Virus record (IMG/VR): IMGVR_UViG_3300035698_001611
Coordinates: 1 to 40,137 of that record
DNA from: a virus
Strand: one strand, 5' to 3'
Length of the DNA stretch: 40,137 nt
The position numbers and the translations under genes are program-made. The notes below the pieces were generated by a model. That model saw only the letters and a program-made list of their open reading frames with translations, made no database searches and had not been told where the DNA came from. This document shows positions 25,101 to 32,408 of the stretch, piece after piece (position 1 is the first letter of the stretch; the number at the start of each line of letters is the position of its first letter).

Positions 25101-26917
25101 CTATCACTATAGACAATTCCTGTTTCGTAATCCCTATTACTATGTAAACTACCTGTATCTGTAGTTGTACTAAAACCAGCCTCTCCACTAACAAATCTAA
25201 AATATTCGTAAATATCAGTATTAGGCACATTATTAGTCTCTTTATACTGCATTGCAAGTGTCTGTATACTAAAAGAATTTACTCCTGGAGAAATTCCACT
25301 AAGTAAAAACCCTTGTTGCAGAGTTGCATCTGTTAGGCTACTATTAAATTTAGTAAAAGTATAGGAGGTTGATGGTGAAGATAATTCATTATTGAAATAA
25401 TCAGTCAATGAATTTCCTTGATCAGCATCTGCCATCTCTAGAAAATTGGTATTTAAAATTGTTCCTATAGCATTTTGAAATAATGCACTGCTAAGAAAAT
25501 CATATGTTGACGTATAGTCTGCATCTAAAGTTATATTTACATCTAATGTAAAAGGAGCATTCTTAAATTGGTTATTTGGACCCCAGGCAGGGTTGCTAGA
25601 TTGACCAGCACCTACTGTTGTTTCATGATTCTCAAGATTAAAAGAAAATCCGATATAAGAACCCTTCTTTAATTTACCTACTGTTGACGATAAGTCAAAG
25701 GTTAGTTTACTATTTGCATAACTTTTTCTATCAGCTGGGTCAATTGTATAACTAATTCCTGTTCCTGTATTCGCAAACGGAAGTTCTTGAGATAGTATTG
25801 GTGTATTTATTAAACTCGTTGTGTAATTTAAAGCAATTTCAGCTCCATTTGAAGCTCCTCTTGTAAAATTATAACCATCTACATAGTTAGCATACATCAA
25901 GCGATTACCTTGAATTGTTTGAGCTTTTGCTAACCTAGGAACATTGTCATACTGACGTAATAATTCATCCGCACCTAAAAGAGTATAAATTTTGCTATTT
26001 GTAAAAGTATATGTCTTAGTGGTATTATCTGCCCACCCATAGTCTTCTTTTTTAAATCTCTCAATTACATTAATAGAATTAGATACAGTATCCTTAAATA
26101 ATAAATCAATTTCTTTTACCCTCTTGCTACCTGTAGAGAAATGAATTTTAACTCCATTGTAAAGATTCTGCATCCCTGCATTATTGTAATTTTTCGTGTC
26201 AAAATTAAAAGGTTTTGCCGCAAAAGCTGGTAAACTAAATAATGAAGTAGCACTATACTGTCCATCTTCATATCTATATCTATAAGCGAAACATAAAAAT
26301 CTGTTCTCAATATAGTTCTCCCCTCCAGGGACATTCAATAATGATATGGTAGGAACCGGTAAAGGAACATTCCCATTGACAGTATTCTCAAATCCTGGGA
26401 TTTTCACGATAACACTAATATCTTCCTCTATAATTTGGTCTACATTGCTAATTGGTAAAGGGTAATTTCTTTTAATATTTATAGATCTTGGAGGATTAAT
26501 ATCATCCGTCCAGAACAATAAATCTTCAATCAAATCTACTCCAGTAATCAAATACTTAGAGTTGAAATTTAAAAGACTTTTGGTAACAACATGGTATGCA
26601 ATTATTTGTGTAGTGGTATTATAAGAAACAACCATATCAACAGAAGCTACTTCATCGTGAATAAACCAATAAATTGTTTCTCTAACTCCATCTTCATATG
26701 CGCCAATACAAATAGCAGTTGTTAAGGCAACTCCATTATATCTCAATGTAGTCAGCTGTAAATTCCCTTTAGAGTTTTCTACAGCGCCTACCTCAGTTGT
26801 TTCTGTTGAGCCTAATCGAACATTTAATGCATCAATATATTCACCAGGAGGAAGAAGTCTTTCATCCACTGATTTATTCATCCTACCTGCAATGAAATTT
26901 GTTGTAATTATTGGCAT
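22148..26917 (-). CDS. Large stabilisation/tail-hub protein with C-terminal adhesin modules, 1589 aa
   Basis: A 1589-aa virion protein. The N-terminus (IAGRMNKSVDERLLPPGEYI, 9-28, then DALNVRLG) is a hallmark I recognise from Bacteroidota and marine phages. It is usually annotated as a DNA-stabilisation or tail-accessory protein, thought to resemble P22 gp10 in crAss-like phages. The body is long and beta-rich with many Asn, Thr and Tyr. The last ~300 residues are Ig-like or fibre-like and end in a Cys-bounded module (CGQSLNTTYYHTG ... GLVTAVTTC) shared with the next gene. It likely joins the neck or tail tube to receptor-binding parts. It starts 1 base after the 307-aa neck gene. No catalytic motif was recognised. 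Confidence 0.75.
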   Translation of the reverse strand: MPIITTNFIAGRMNKSVDERLLPPGEYIDALNVRLGSTETTEVGAVENSKGNLQLTTLRYNGVALTTAICIGAYEDGVRETIYWFIHDEVASVDMVVSYNTTTQIIAYHVVTKSLLNFNSKYLITGVDLIEDLLFWTDDINPPRSINIKRNYPLPISNVDQIIEEDISVIVKIPGFENTVNGNVPLPVPTISLLNVPGGENYIENRFLCFAYRYRYEDGQYSATSLFSLPAFAAKPFNFDTKNYNNAGMQNLYNGVKIHFSTGSKRVKEIDLLFKDTVSNSINVIERFKKEDYGWADNTTKTYTFTNSKIYTLLGADELLRQYDNVPRLAKAQTIQGNRLMYANYVDGYNFTRGASNGAEIALNYTTSLINTPILSQELPFANTGTGISYTIDPADRKSYANSKLTFDLSSTVGKLKKGSYIGFSFNLENHETTVGAGQSSNPAWGPNNQFKNAPFTLDVNITLDADYTSTYDFLSSALFQNAIGTILNTNFLEMADADQGNSLTDYFNNELSSPSTSYTFTKFNSSLTDATLQQGFLLSGISPGVNSFSIQTLAMQYKETNNVPNTDIYEYFRFVSGEAGFSTTTDTGSLHSNRDYETGIVYSDSYGRSSTVLVSERNTVYVEPGNSDTRNSIQVAVSSLAPYWAERYKFVVKPSLGNYETIYSNFYYVRPSDNMVFFKLEGDNANKVAKGQTLIVKADVSGPLSRLEKVEVLEIDAESRDFLAIDSELGENSSQLSGLYMQMKNQNFDISISEDSVIEYGDIERRNDAYGCTNARKIAYPCFTQDTLGSGAATTNYTVPAGSTIKMKVTAFRNDTYNGGDCQEILWEWDQQYVSNNDYLDLRRWWLGDNINPELADPGNVSDETPVTFNSVLAVPTGSPGSDILDTNGTADNISCTSFEVNFQWIQASTQLATDPLYLGVASGMHGCFRPWPQSNRTADLKVELIVQRTNTLMVFESEPIDANAELYYDASESFPISQPSGYHMSGVNSDLGDQDQTASQDAVINLNFQDCFTFGNGVESFKIKDSLAGRAMVLGQRVLAVSNQDYKEADRFESITYSGVYSSNSGVNNLNEFNLGLVNFKDCETSFGPIQKMHPRETDILVLQEDRITYVLAGKNLISDSTGGGVIASVPQVLGTQIARIEEFGISYNPESFVAWGYDMYFTDVKRGAVLKLRGTSRNNDSLEVISSNGMRSWFRDQFFESIQTQKLGGYDPYMNEYVLGMNCNFIPLPPEIAACGYTLQRDSLAIASPIITTVNYGGVIGQCDFDYTIQSGSITISVLWNGVTTTSSTLTGTGTFSFDKTLNTPTNAIVTITSVSIASFTLSANCPIQSNITVVKVVLNSPEDSGDFIHVEYSWTDSVTISPIDSDLALFGSSNLVGSTYDAQVGVRSLGVFPYDGVNLTMRSNKIEFDNYDWGYPSDNFKYLSSNTLYANNQADIASLITASTTIANGSVTNPSTGLYQATVSGLSLPAGNQYLYLIYDYRLTSCQEFCYDASSAASACCDCSVTYTSYTSSTIQQNATVVCGQSLNTTYYHTGSNALPVYGDFAYSSSNGTVGTTLAQGLYKISATDYIRVNQFGLVTAVTTC

Positions 26918-26918
26918 A

Positions 26919-27842
26919 TTATTTTATCCATTTATTCTGACCTCTTAAGTTCATTAAGAGTCTGCCAGGGTGTATGTTACTTAATCTAATCTTAGCGTTT
27001 CTTAGTAAAGACGACTTGTCTTTCCTTGCTCTATTAACTACATATTCCTGAACTGATAGCCGCCCATTTAAAATAGAATACTTAATATACGCATAAATAT
27101 ATTCTTCAAACATTTTATTCAATTGGACATTCCCATCTACTCCAGCTGCCATTCCATCTGAAACATATTCTAATACAATCGAAGCCGCATTGGACACGTT
27201 ACTGAAATTGATAACTCCCGACTGCTTGTCTATTGTAAATGTAGGGTTTGCATTTGCTGTCTCAGTATTCAATCCAAAACGACTTCCTACAGAGTAGTCA
27301 AAATACCAATCCCCTTGGTATGAGTATCCTTGAGAACCACTATATGCATTTCCAGCATTTAAATAAAGACTCTTTCCAGATCCAGTAATTCTACTTAAAT
27401 CCAACTCTGAATCTTGAGGTCTTAAAACGTTACCATCCTGATCAAATAAGATATTTGCATCGTTATCCTGAAGATATGCTGAAGACCAATTTGTTTGAAT
27501 ATTTTCCGTTAAAGGTTTTAGAATTCCATTTTCTAATACAGAGATTCTTACCCAGTTCACGTAGTCTTGAGGAAGTATAAATCTAAGTTGTTGCGTTACA
27601 TCTAACTGAAGAATTTTAATCTCCTTCATCGCGTCATAATTCAGTTCTTGTATCCCTCTTTTAGCGTGAAATAATATTTGGTATCTCTCTATATTGTTAA
27701 TCAATTCATGGTTTCCCTGATACATTAACATAAAATTATTAACGATGTCAGCTAAAGAAACGTATTGATATGAACCCCAGTTCGCATCTGTTGGGGTTGT
27801 TCCTGAATTTTGATAATATGCGTAATCATTTATATATGCCAT
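26919..27842 (-). CDS. Neck/head-tail connector-like protein, 307 aa
   Basis: A 307-aa structural-type protein. It has a tyrosine-rich N-terminus (YINDYAYYQNSGTTPTDANW), a strand-rich centre with RFILPQDYVNWVRISV at about 92-107, and a basic C-terminus (RLSNIHPGRLLMNLRGQNKW). The LPxDYVxWxR pattern is one I associate with neck or tail-tube proteins in this phage group. It directly abuts the 325-aa gene upstream and the stabilisation protein downstream, the usual place for neck proteins. The role is inferred from order; no enzyme motif was seen. Confidence 0.65.
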   Translation of the reverse strand: MAYINDYAYYQNSGTTPTDANWGSYQYVSLADIVNNFMLMYQGNHELINNIERYQILFHAKRGIQELNYDAMKEIKILQLDVTQQLRFILPQDYVNWVRISVLENGILKPLTENIQTNWSSAYLQDNDANILFDQDGNVLRPQDSELDLSRITGSGKSLYLNAGNAYSGSQGYSYQGDWYFDYSVGSRFGLNTETANANPTFTIDKQSGVINFSNVSNAASIVLEYVSDGMAAGVDGNVQLNKMFEEYIYAYIKYSILNGRLSVQEYVVNRARKDKSSLLRNAKIRLSNIHPGRLLMNLRGQNKWIK

Positions 27843-28820
27843 CTATCCTTGTGTTTGTTGTTCTTTTTGTATTTCTCCTGCTCCAAACTGATACACATCA
27901 GCCTCTCTAATTTCAATCCCTACATACTGACATATCTTTGCAACCAAAGTTGGCTCATCAGATAATGGCAACTCGAAGTCTTGGTAATCAGCTTGAGACG
28001 GATCAAATACAGGTTCCCCTAAAGTTATTAAAGCATACGTCCATTTAGGCGGAAGAGGATAACGCACATACTGCGCATATATCGTCCCTGGAGCCTTTAA
28101 AGTTTGTGGGTATACATTTATAATATTTCCTGTAGCGGATGTCGTAGCGTTACCTAAAACATACGCAGGGTATCCAGTTGACGGAGATGTTAATGGAGAT
28201 GAGTTTAAATAAAATATTTTATTCTGATTCACTCTCTCTACCTCTACTACATTTGACTCCGATACAATCACATAGGTGTCTCCAATAGTTTGTACTGCTC
28301 CAAATATATTTGCTGTTAAAGTTAACTGAGTCTCACTATCAACACTTATAATATAAGCGCTTTGGCCAGCCGTTATACTCGCTGAGTCTGTAGATGATAT
28401 TACCTGCCCTGCTAAAACAGTTCCTGTCGTTTGAAACGTAGCTGTCGAGTCTGTTAAAGTAAACGACCCTGCTGCTGTAGTTGTCCCTGTTCCTGTGGAA
28501 GTAGGATAGTAGTTAATCTTATTTATTAAATAGTAGTTTGCTGGTAAGTTAAATAAATTAACACCCGCATTAACTAAAGTCTGTGTTGCTGAAAAACTAT
28601 CGATAACCTCTACCAATCCTTTTGTGATATCAGCATAGCCAGTTCCAGACACCCTTTGGTTCTCTTTAAAAATCTGAGTATTGTATTGATAGAAATAATC
28701 CTCAAACAAATCCATTTGAGCTTGTTCACAATACAGATTAAAATCCTGTGGAGATATGTATCCGTAATTGTTTTTGTTAGCTATTGCTAATACGGTATTT
28801 CGTACATCATTGATCGGCAT
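27843..28820 (-). CDS. Neck/tail-tube-like structural protein, 325 aa
   Basis: The reading frame is open from 28859, but the real start is most likely the ATG at 28820 (MPINDVRNTV), because the region above it holds a terminator and a candidate promoter. The protein has a helical N-terminus (ALAIANKNNYGYISPQDFNL), a central Thr/Ser/Ala-rich beta insert of about 70 residues (TSTGTGTTTAAGSFTLT), and a conserved-looking C-terminal half with QYVRYPLPPKW and LPLSDEPTLVAKICQYVGIE. The YVRYPxxPxW pattern recurs, from memory, in neck or adaptor proteins of related phages. It abuts the next gene with no gap. Confidence 0.65.
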   Translation of the reverse strand: MPINDVRNTVLAIANKNNYGYISPQDFNLYCEQAQMDLFEDYFYQYNTQIFKENQRVSGTGYADITKGLVEVIDSFSATQTLVNAGVNLFNLPANYYLINKINYYPTSTGTGTTTAAGSFTLTDSTATFQTTGTVLAGQVISSTDSASITAGQSAYIISVDSETQLTLTANIFGAVQTIGDTYVIVSESNVVEVERVNQNKIFYLNSSPLTSPSTGYPAYVLGNATTSATGNIINVYPQTLKAPGTIYAQYVRYPLPPKWTYALITLGEPVFDPSQADYQDFELPLSDEPTLVAKICQYVGIEIREADVYQFGAGEIQKEQQTQG

Positions 28821-28836
28821 AATAAAAATCTTTTTA

Positions 28837-28844
28837 CAAAGATA
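28837..28844 (-). promoter_or_regulatory. Candidate Bacteroidota -7 box for the neck/tail operon
   Basis: Reading leftwards the sequence is TATCTTTG, an exact TAnnTTTG match, directly after the terminator at 28846-28879 and 16 bases before the ATG at 28820. The arrangement of terminator, then promoter, then start supports a new transcript for the neck, tail and ejection genes. The upstream -33 element is weak. Confidence 0.45.
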
Positions 28845-28845
28845 G

Positions 28846-28879
28846 CAAAAAAAAAGCACCCTAATTTATTTAGGATGCT
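28846..28879 (-). terminator. Rho-independent terminator after the 251-aa gene
   Basis: In the leftward direction a 10-bp stem (AGCATCCTAA paired with TTAGGGTGCT, one G-U) with a 5-base loop is followed by a run of nine T. It lies 24 bases after the stop of the 251-aa gene and would end the capsid-region transcript. Confidence 0.85.
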
Positions 28880-28902
28880 TCACATAAATTGTTACATTTA
28901 TT

Positions 28903-29658
28903 CTACTTTATTTTATTCTTTAGAAGCTTGTAAACCTCTAAACCATCATCACTCTTCATGAAAGAACTTACGATAAAGTGAGGATCCTCTCCAAAAGGAA
29001 TGGTTAACATTTTCTTTTTATTGTTCGGTAGATTGTAATATACATCCCTACCATTATTTCTAAATCCTAATAATGTAGTGTTAAAAAATTGATGAACATC
29101 ATCCATAAGTTCTAACGAAGGGTCATTAATCGTGTTTAAGAAATCTTCAGGATTATGTTTCGCATACACTAATAGGTCACGTTTTAATTCTGGTGAAGTC
29201 ATGTTTTCAACTCCATTACCCATTAATACACGACATACCTGAGTCAACTTGACAATATCTTTGGTGATTTCTTTCGCTGCGATCTGAGCCTCTAACTCCA
29301 TCTCAACATGCTCTAATTCTGTAGCAGCATCACGCTCTTTGTTTATCTCTTCAAATACATTCCCATTCGCTGGGTGTAAGTGTAAGAACTTCTGTAATAT
29401 TTGGTTTTCTTTACTTACCGTCAACATACCATCTTCAAAAACAATTGGTTCTAAAATAGCATTCCCATCTTGCTCGTCTTCAAAAGGTGACTTCTGATTT
29501 CTTGCGTAACGTAGTGGACGATTAATTCCTTGCTCCTCATCAAAATATAATAAAGGAGAACGGCCTGAGTGTCGAGAAGATAACATGTAAGATAAAGGAG
29601 CTTTATTTCCTTTTAAACGATAAGCTTTCGCTTTGTATTCTGGTTTTTTTGTTGTCAT
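28903..29658 (-). CDS. Head-region protein of unknown function, 251 aa
   Basis: A 251-aa protein with a basic N-terminus (KKPEYKAKAYRLKGNKAPLS) and a helical, acidic middle (EINKERDAATELEHVEMELE). It has no catalytic motif. It follows the major capsid gene and is bracketed by two rho-independent terminators, so its expression differs from that of its neighbours. A head-associated or completion role is likely from place only. It reads SSRHSGRSPLLYFDEEQGIN near residue 27, a stretch I recall from related phages near the capsid gene, without known function. Confidence 0.65.
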   Translation of the reverse strand: MTTKKPEYKAKAYRLKGNKAPLSYMLSSRHSGRSPLLYFDEEQGINRPLRYARNQKSPFEDEQDGNAILEPIVFEDGMLTVSKENQILQKFLHLHPANGNVFEEINKERDAATELEHVEMELEAQIAAKEITKDIVKLTQVCRVLMGNGVENMTSPELKRDLLVYAKHNPEDFLNTINDPSLELMDDVHQFFNTTLLGFRNNGRDVYYNLPNNKKKMLTIPFGEDPHFIVSSFMKSDDGLEVYKLLKNKIK

Positions 29659-29683
29659 AATAATAGATTTAATTTGATTTATA

Positions 29684-29720
29684 ATAAAAAGGAGAGGTAA
29701 CGGATTGCCACCCCTCCTTT
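29684..29720 (-). terminator. Rho-independent terminator after the major capsid gene
   Basis: Leftward reading gives an 11-bp stem (AAAGGAGGGGT with ACCTCTCCTTT, one G-U wobble), an 11-base loop and a following T-rich tract. It lies 12 bases after the capsid stop and before the 251-aa gene. It is probably a partial terminator that raises capsid mRNA relative to downstream genes. Confidence 0.85.
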
Positions 29721-29732
29721 AGTACTTACTAC

Positions 29733-31193
29733 CTATGCTTGTTGGAATAAGAAGAAGTTGTTTGCACCTAAAGTACATACAGCTCTTTCAGATAGGAAGT
29801 TCACTTCCATTGCATCCAAGTCGCTATTTCTTGCTCCACCAGCTGAACCAGTGATCCAAGATTTGTAACGTCTGTCTTCAGTTTCTGAAGCTCTGTATCT
29901 AACGTGTAAGAATGGTCTCTTCGCGTTTTTACCTAAGACTTGGTCATATACTGTTGTTGAACCAGCAGGAACTAAAAGTCCGCTTACTGCACCAGCATTG
30001 ATACCACCTCTCATAGTAGGGTCGTTTAAGTATTTCCAGTCAGACTTGTAGAAATCGTAACCTCTACGGAATCCTGTGAAACCTAAATTTAAAGCCATAT
30101 CCTTATCATTGTCAAATAAACCATATGAAGTACCACCTCCTCCGTAAGAGTTTTGTGCTGCTAACATATCGTCAATATCAAATGAGAATTGTCTGTCTAC
30201 GAAAATAACATTCTCTTCAATCGATCCTTGCTTGTCAAGTCTCTTGATGATGTTGTCAAATTGAGCTAAAGTTGTTGGATTTCCTCCACCATACACGTTA
30301 CCTCTATTTCCTACTACGTAGAAAACTCCTTCAGATCCAGATTCGTTTGCAGCACCAAGTCCTGCACCAACTCCTTGTAAATAATCAGCTGCACCAGACG
30401 CTGCTTGCGCTGGAACTGCTTCAATCATCGCTGTTTCTAAGTAATCTTCAAAACGAAGTCTTGTGTCGTGTTGAGATTTCAAATACCATAAGTATCCGTT
30501 TGCTCCATTTTCAGAAGTAACCTCTACCCATCCAATTTGAGCCATGTCAGAACCAGAAACAGAATACTTGTCTTTGATAATGATTGGTTTGTTTTGGAAG
30601 AAGAAATCGTTAGATTCTAAAGAACCTACCATTCCATTCACACCTTTTGCAAATTCAGAACCATAAACAAAGATATCACAAGAAACTCCTGCCGCTACCG
30701 CCTGTCCAGCTGCTTCGTAATATGCAATTGTTACTTGGTTTGGATTAGCTGCCGTTGGAGCTACTGTAATAATACCTTTATTCTGAGCTGAAGAATTAGC
30801 AGTATTGTCTGAAATCATAACCGTCTGACCAGCTCTAAGCGCAGCTTGACTAGATGTTCCACCTAGTGCTGGGTTAAAGTTAGTAGAGTTGTTCGGAATC
30901 GTCCACACAGCTGAATCAGCTGCTGCGGCTGCTGCTGAAGTTACCGCTTGATACTTCGTGTGTAATCTTCCTTGTTCTGCCCATTTGATAAGGTCAGAGC
31001 TAGAAGGCATCTCAGCGCCTACCATTCTTAAGAATGATGCTACTGTACGGTTTCCATAACGCTCGAATTCTTTTTCATAAACATCTGGAAGATATTGATT
31101 TAAGAAATCAAAGTTGTTAATATAATTTGTCGATAAAGGAGTCTGTTGCGCACTCGGCTGCAAGTCAAATCCTGGGGTTGCGTTTATTGCCAT
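29733..31193 (-). CDS. Major capsid protein
   Basis: A 486-aa protein in the major capsid position: after the portal and a scaffold-like gene, and followed by a strong terminator. The N-terminal region (NQYLPDVYEKEFERYGNRTV, then ASFLRMVGAEMP) matches capsid proteins I recall from Bacteroidota podoviruses, including crAss-like ones, which have about 490 residues. Expected HK97-type elements (long N-arm, E-loop, P and A domains) cannot be drawn exactly by eye. The middle is Ala/Gly-rich. Higher GC than its neighbours suggests codon choice for strong expression. The ATG is 13 bases after the scaffold-like stop. Confidence 0.85.
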   Translation of the reverse strand: MAINATPGFDLQPSAQQTPLSTNYINNFDFLNQYLPDVYEKEFERYGNRTVASFLRMVGAEMPSSSDLIKWAEQGRLHTKYQAVTSAAAAAADSAVWTIPNNSTNFNPALGGTSSQAALRAGQTVMISDNTANSSAQNKGIITVAPTAANPNQVTIAYYEAAGQAVAAGVSCDIFVYGSEFAKGVNGMVGSLESNDFFFQNKPIIIKDKYSVSGSDMAQIGWVEVTSENGANGYLWYLKSQHDTRLRFEDYLETAMIEAVPAQAASGAADYLQGVGAGLGAANESGSEGVFYVVGNRGNVYGGGNPTTLAQFDNIIKRLDKQGSIEENVIFVDRQFSFDIDDMLAAQNSYGGGGTSYGLFDNDKDMALNLGFTGFRRGYDFYKSDWKYLNDPTMRGGINAGAVSGLLVPAGSTTVYDQVLGKNAKRPFLHVRYRASETEDRRYKSWITGSAGGARNSDLDAMEVNFLSERAVCTLGANNFFLFQQA

Positions 31194-31206
31194 TTTTTAT
31201 GGGTTT

Positions 31207-32370
31207 TTAACTTTTTTTAATACTTCTAATTTTGAGTCCCCGTCCGTTGTCCGCACTATGATTTACAGGTCTAATCGAAATTCCGTTCTTTGAAACAGTT
31301 TGCGATTGTTGCCTTACATCCATATTTATGTTTTTCGATTTCCTAGAAACATTGTCTATAGCTGAAGCAATTCCCTGTTCATAAAAGTGTTTAGCAAATT
31401 TATCCGGATTCATAGCAACCGCTAAGGCTTTATGATATCCTTTGGCGTCCGCAATCAAACCATCTTTATCCATGAATTTGTTAACGAAATTGTTAACGTC
31501 AGATTGAATATTTTTAAGTTCTTGTGCATCGCCTGGCTTAAAAGAAATATTTCTATCACCAACTGAAAATTCAAAACCTTTGAACTCGCTGTTAAAAACC
31601 GACTCGGTTTTATCTAAGAAAAAATTATACCTCTTTTGATTCTGCTCCGTAATACTTTTTGAATCCTCTACATACTTTTTGTAGGCAGTTACATCCTCAT
31701 TTTGGCTTTCAGATAATCCACCCCCGCTTGACTCAAGAGGAATTTTATACTTATCTTTTTGCTCATTTAAGAAGGTTTTTGCCTTCGCAAGTTCTCGTTT
31801 TTTTGCTAATTTTATTTTTCTAATATCCTTCTCGTCATCTAAGTCTTCATCAAATGAAAACCTGTCTTCAATAATATCTTGGATATCATCCAAGTCTAAA
31901 CCTTCTTCGGTCGACTCATAATACTTAGCAAGTACAACATCGTCCTCCAAGCTATCAATGTCTTTCTGTAATTCATAAAAGTCATTAATCCCTCTTCCGG
32001 TTTCCTGTTTGTACTTTAAATACTTAGACACATCTTCTGGTAACTCAACGTTTGCCTCTTTTTCCGCAAACAATTCATCAATAGAATTTATATCCTTGTT
32101 ATATCTATCCTTTATATATGAAAGAATATCATTTTCTTGAAGGTCTGTTCTTGCTTCTCCAGCAATACCATCCTTTTGTTTTGTTTCATCAACCGAACTT
32201 TCCTCGGTAGTTGATTTTCCGCTAGTCCTAAGATCTATCCTCGCAATAGAATCATCCTTATTACTTGAATCTTCATACTGCTCTTCATGCTCTTTTAATA
32301 AGGTCTCTTCAACCTGCGCTTTTGATTTTTCTTCGACATTCCCGTCGATCGCTTTAACTTGAAATTCCAT
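31207..32370 (-). CDS. Probable scaffolding protein
   Basis: A 387-aa, highly charged, helical protein. The N-terminal two-thirds is rich in Glu, Asp and Lys and low in aromatics (STEEGLDLDDIQDIIEDRFS). The C-terminus is basic (GRGLKIRSIKKS). This polarity, with an acidic helical body and a basic capsid-binding tail, and the place between portal and capsid genes are typical of scaffolding proteins. No protease motif was seen. It starts 38 bases after the portal stop, with an A/T-rich leader. The assignment rests on position and composition. Confidence 0.7.
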   Translation of the reverse strand: MEFQVKAIDGNVEEKSKAQVEETLLKEHEEQYEDSSNKDDSIARIDLRTSGKSTTEESSVDETKQKDGIAGEARTDLQENDILSYIKDRYNKDINSIDELFAEKEANVELPEDVSKYLKYKQETGRGINDFYELQKDIDSLEDDVVLAKYYESTEEGLDLDDIQDIIEDRFSFDEDLDDEKDIRKIKLAKKRELAKAKTFLNEQKDKYKIPLESSGGGLSESQNEDVTAYKKYVEDSKSITEQNQKRYNFFLDKTESVFNSEFKGFEFSVGDRNISFKPGDAQELKNIQSDVNNFVNKFMDKDGLIADAKGYHKALAVAMNPDKFAKHFYEQGIASAIDNVSRKSKNINMDVRQQSQTVSKNGISIRPVNHSADNGRGLKIRSIKKS

Positions 32371-32408
32371 TAGATTTAATTTTTATAAAGTTAATACTAT
32401 TTTATTAA

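Noticed and set aside
25075-25257. Same-strand 60-codon open frame inside the 1589-aa gene
   Set aside because: Leu/Ile-rich composition typical of a shifted frame in AT-rich DNA; no family pattern and no GC change.
26116-26334. Same-strand 72-codon open frame inside the 1589-aa gene
   Set aside because: The product looks like random hydrophobic frame-shadow sequence, with no leader or motif.
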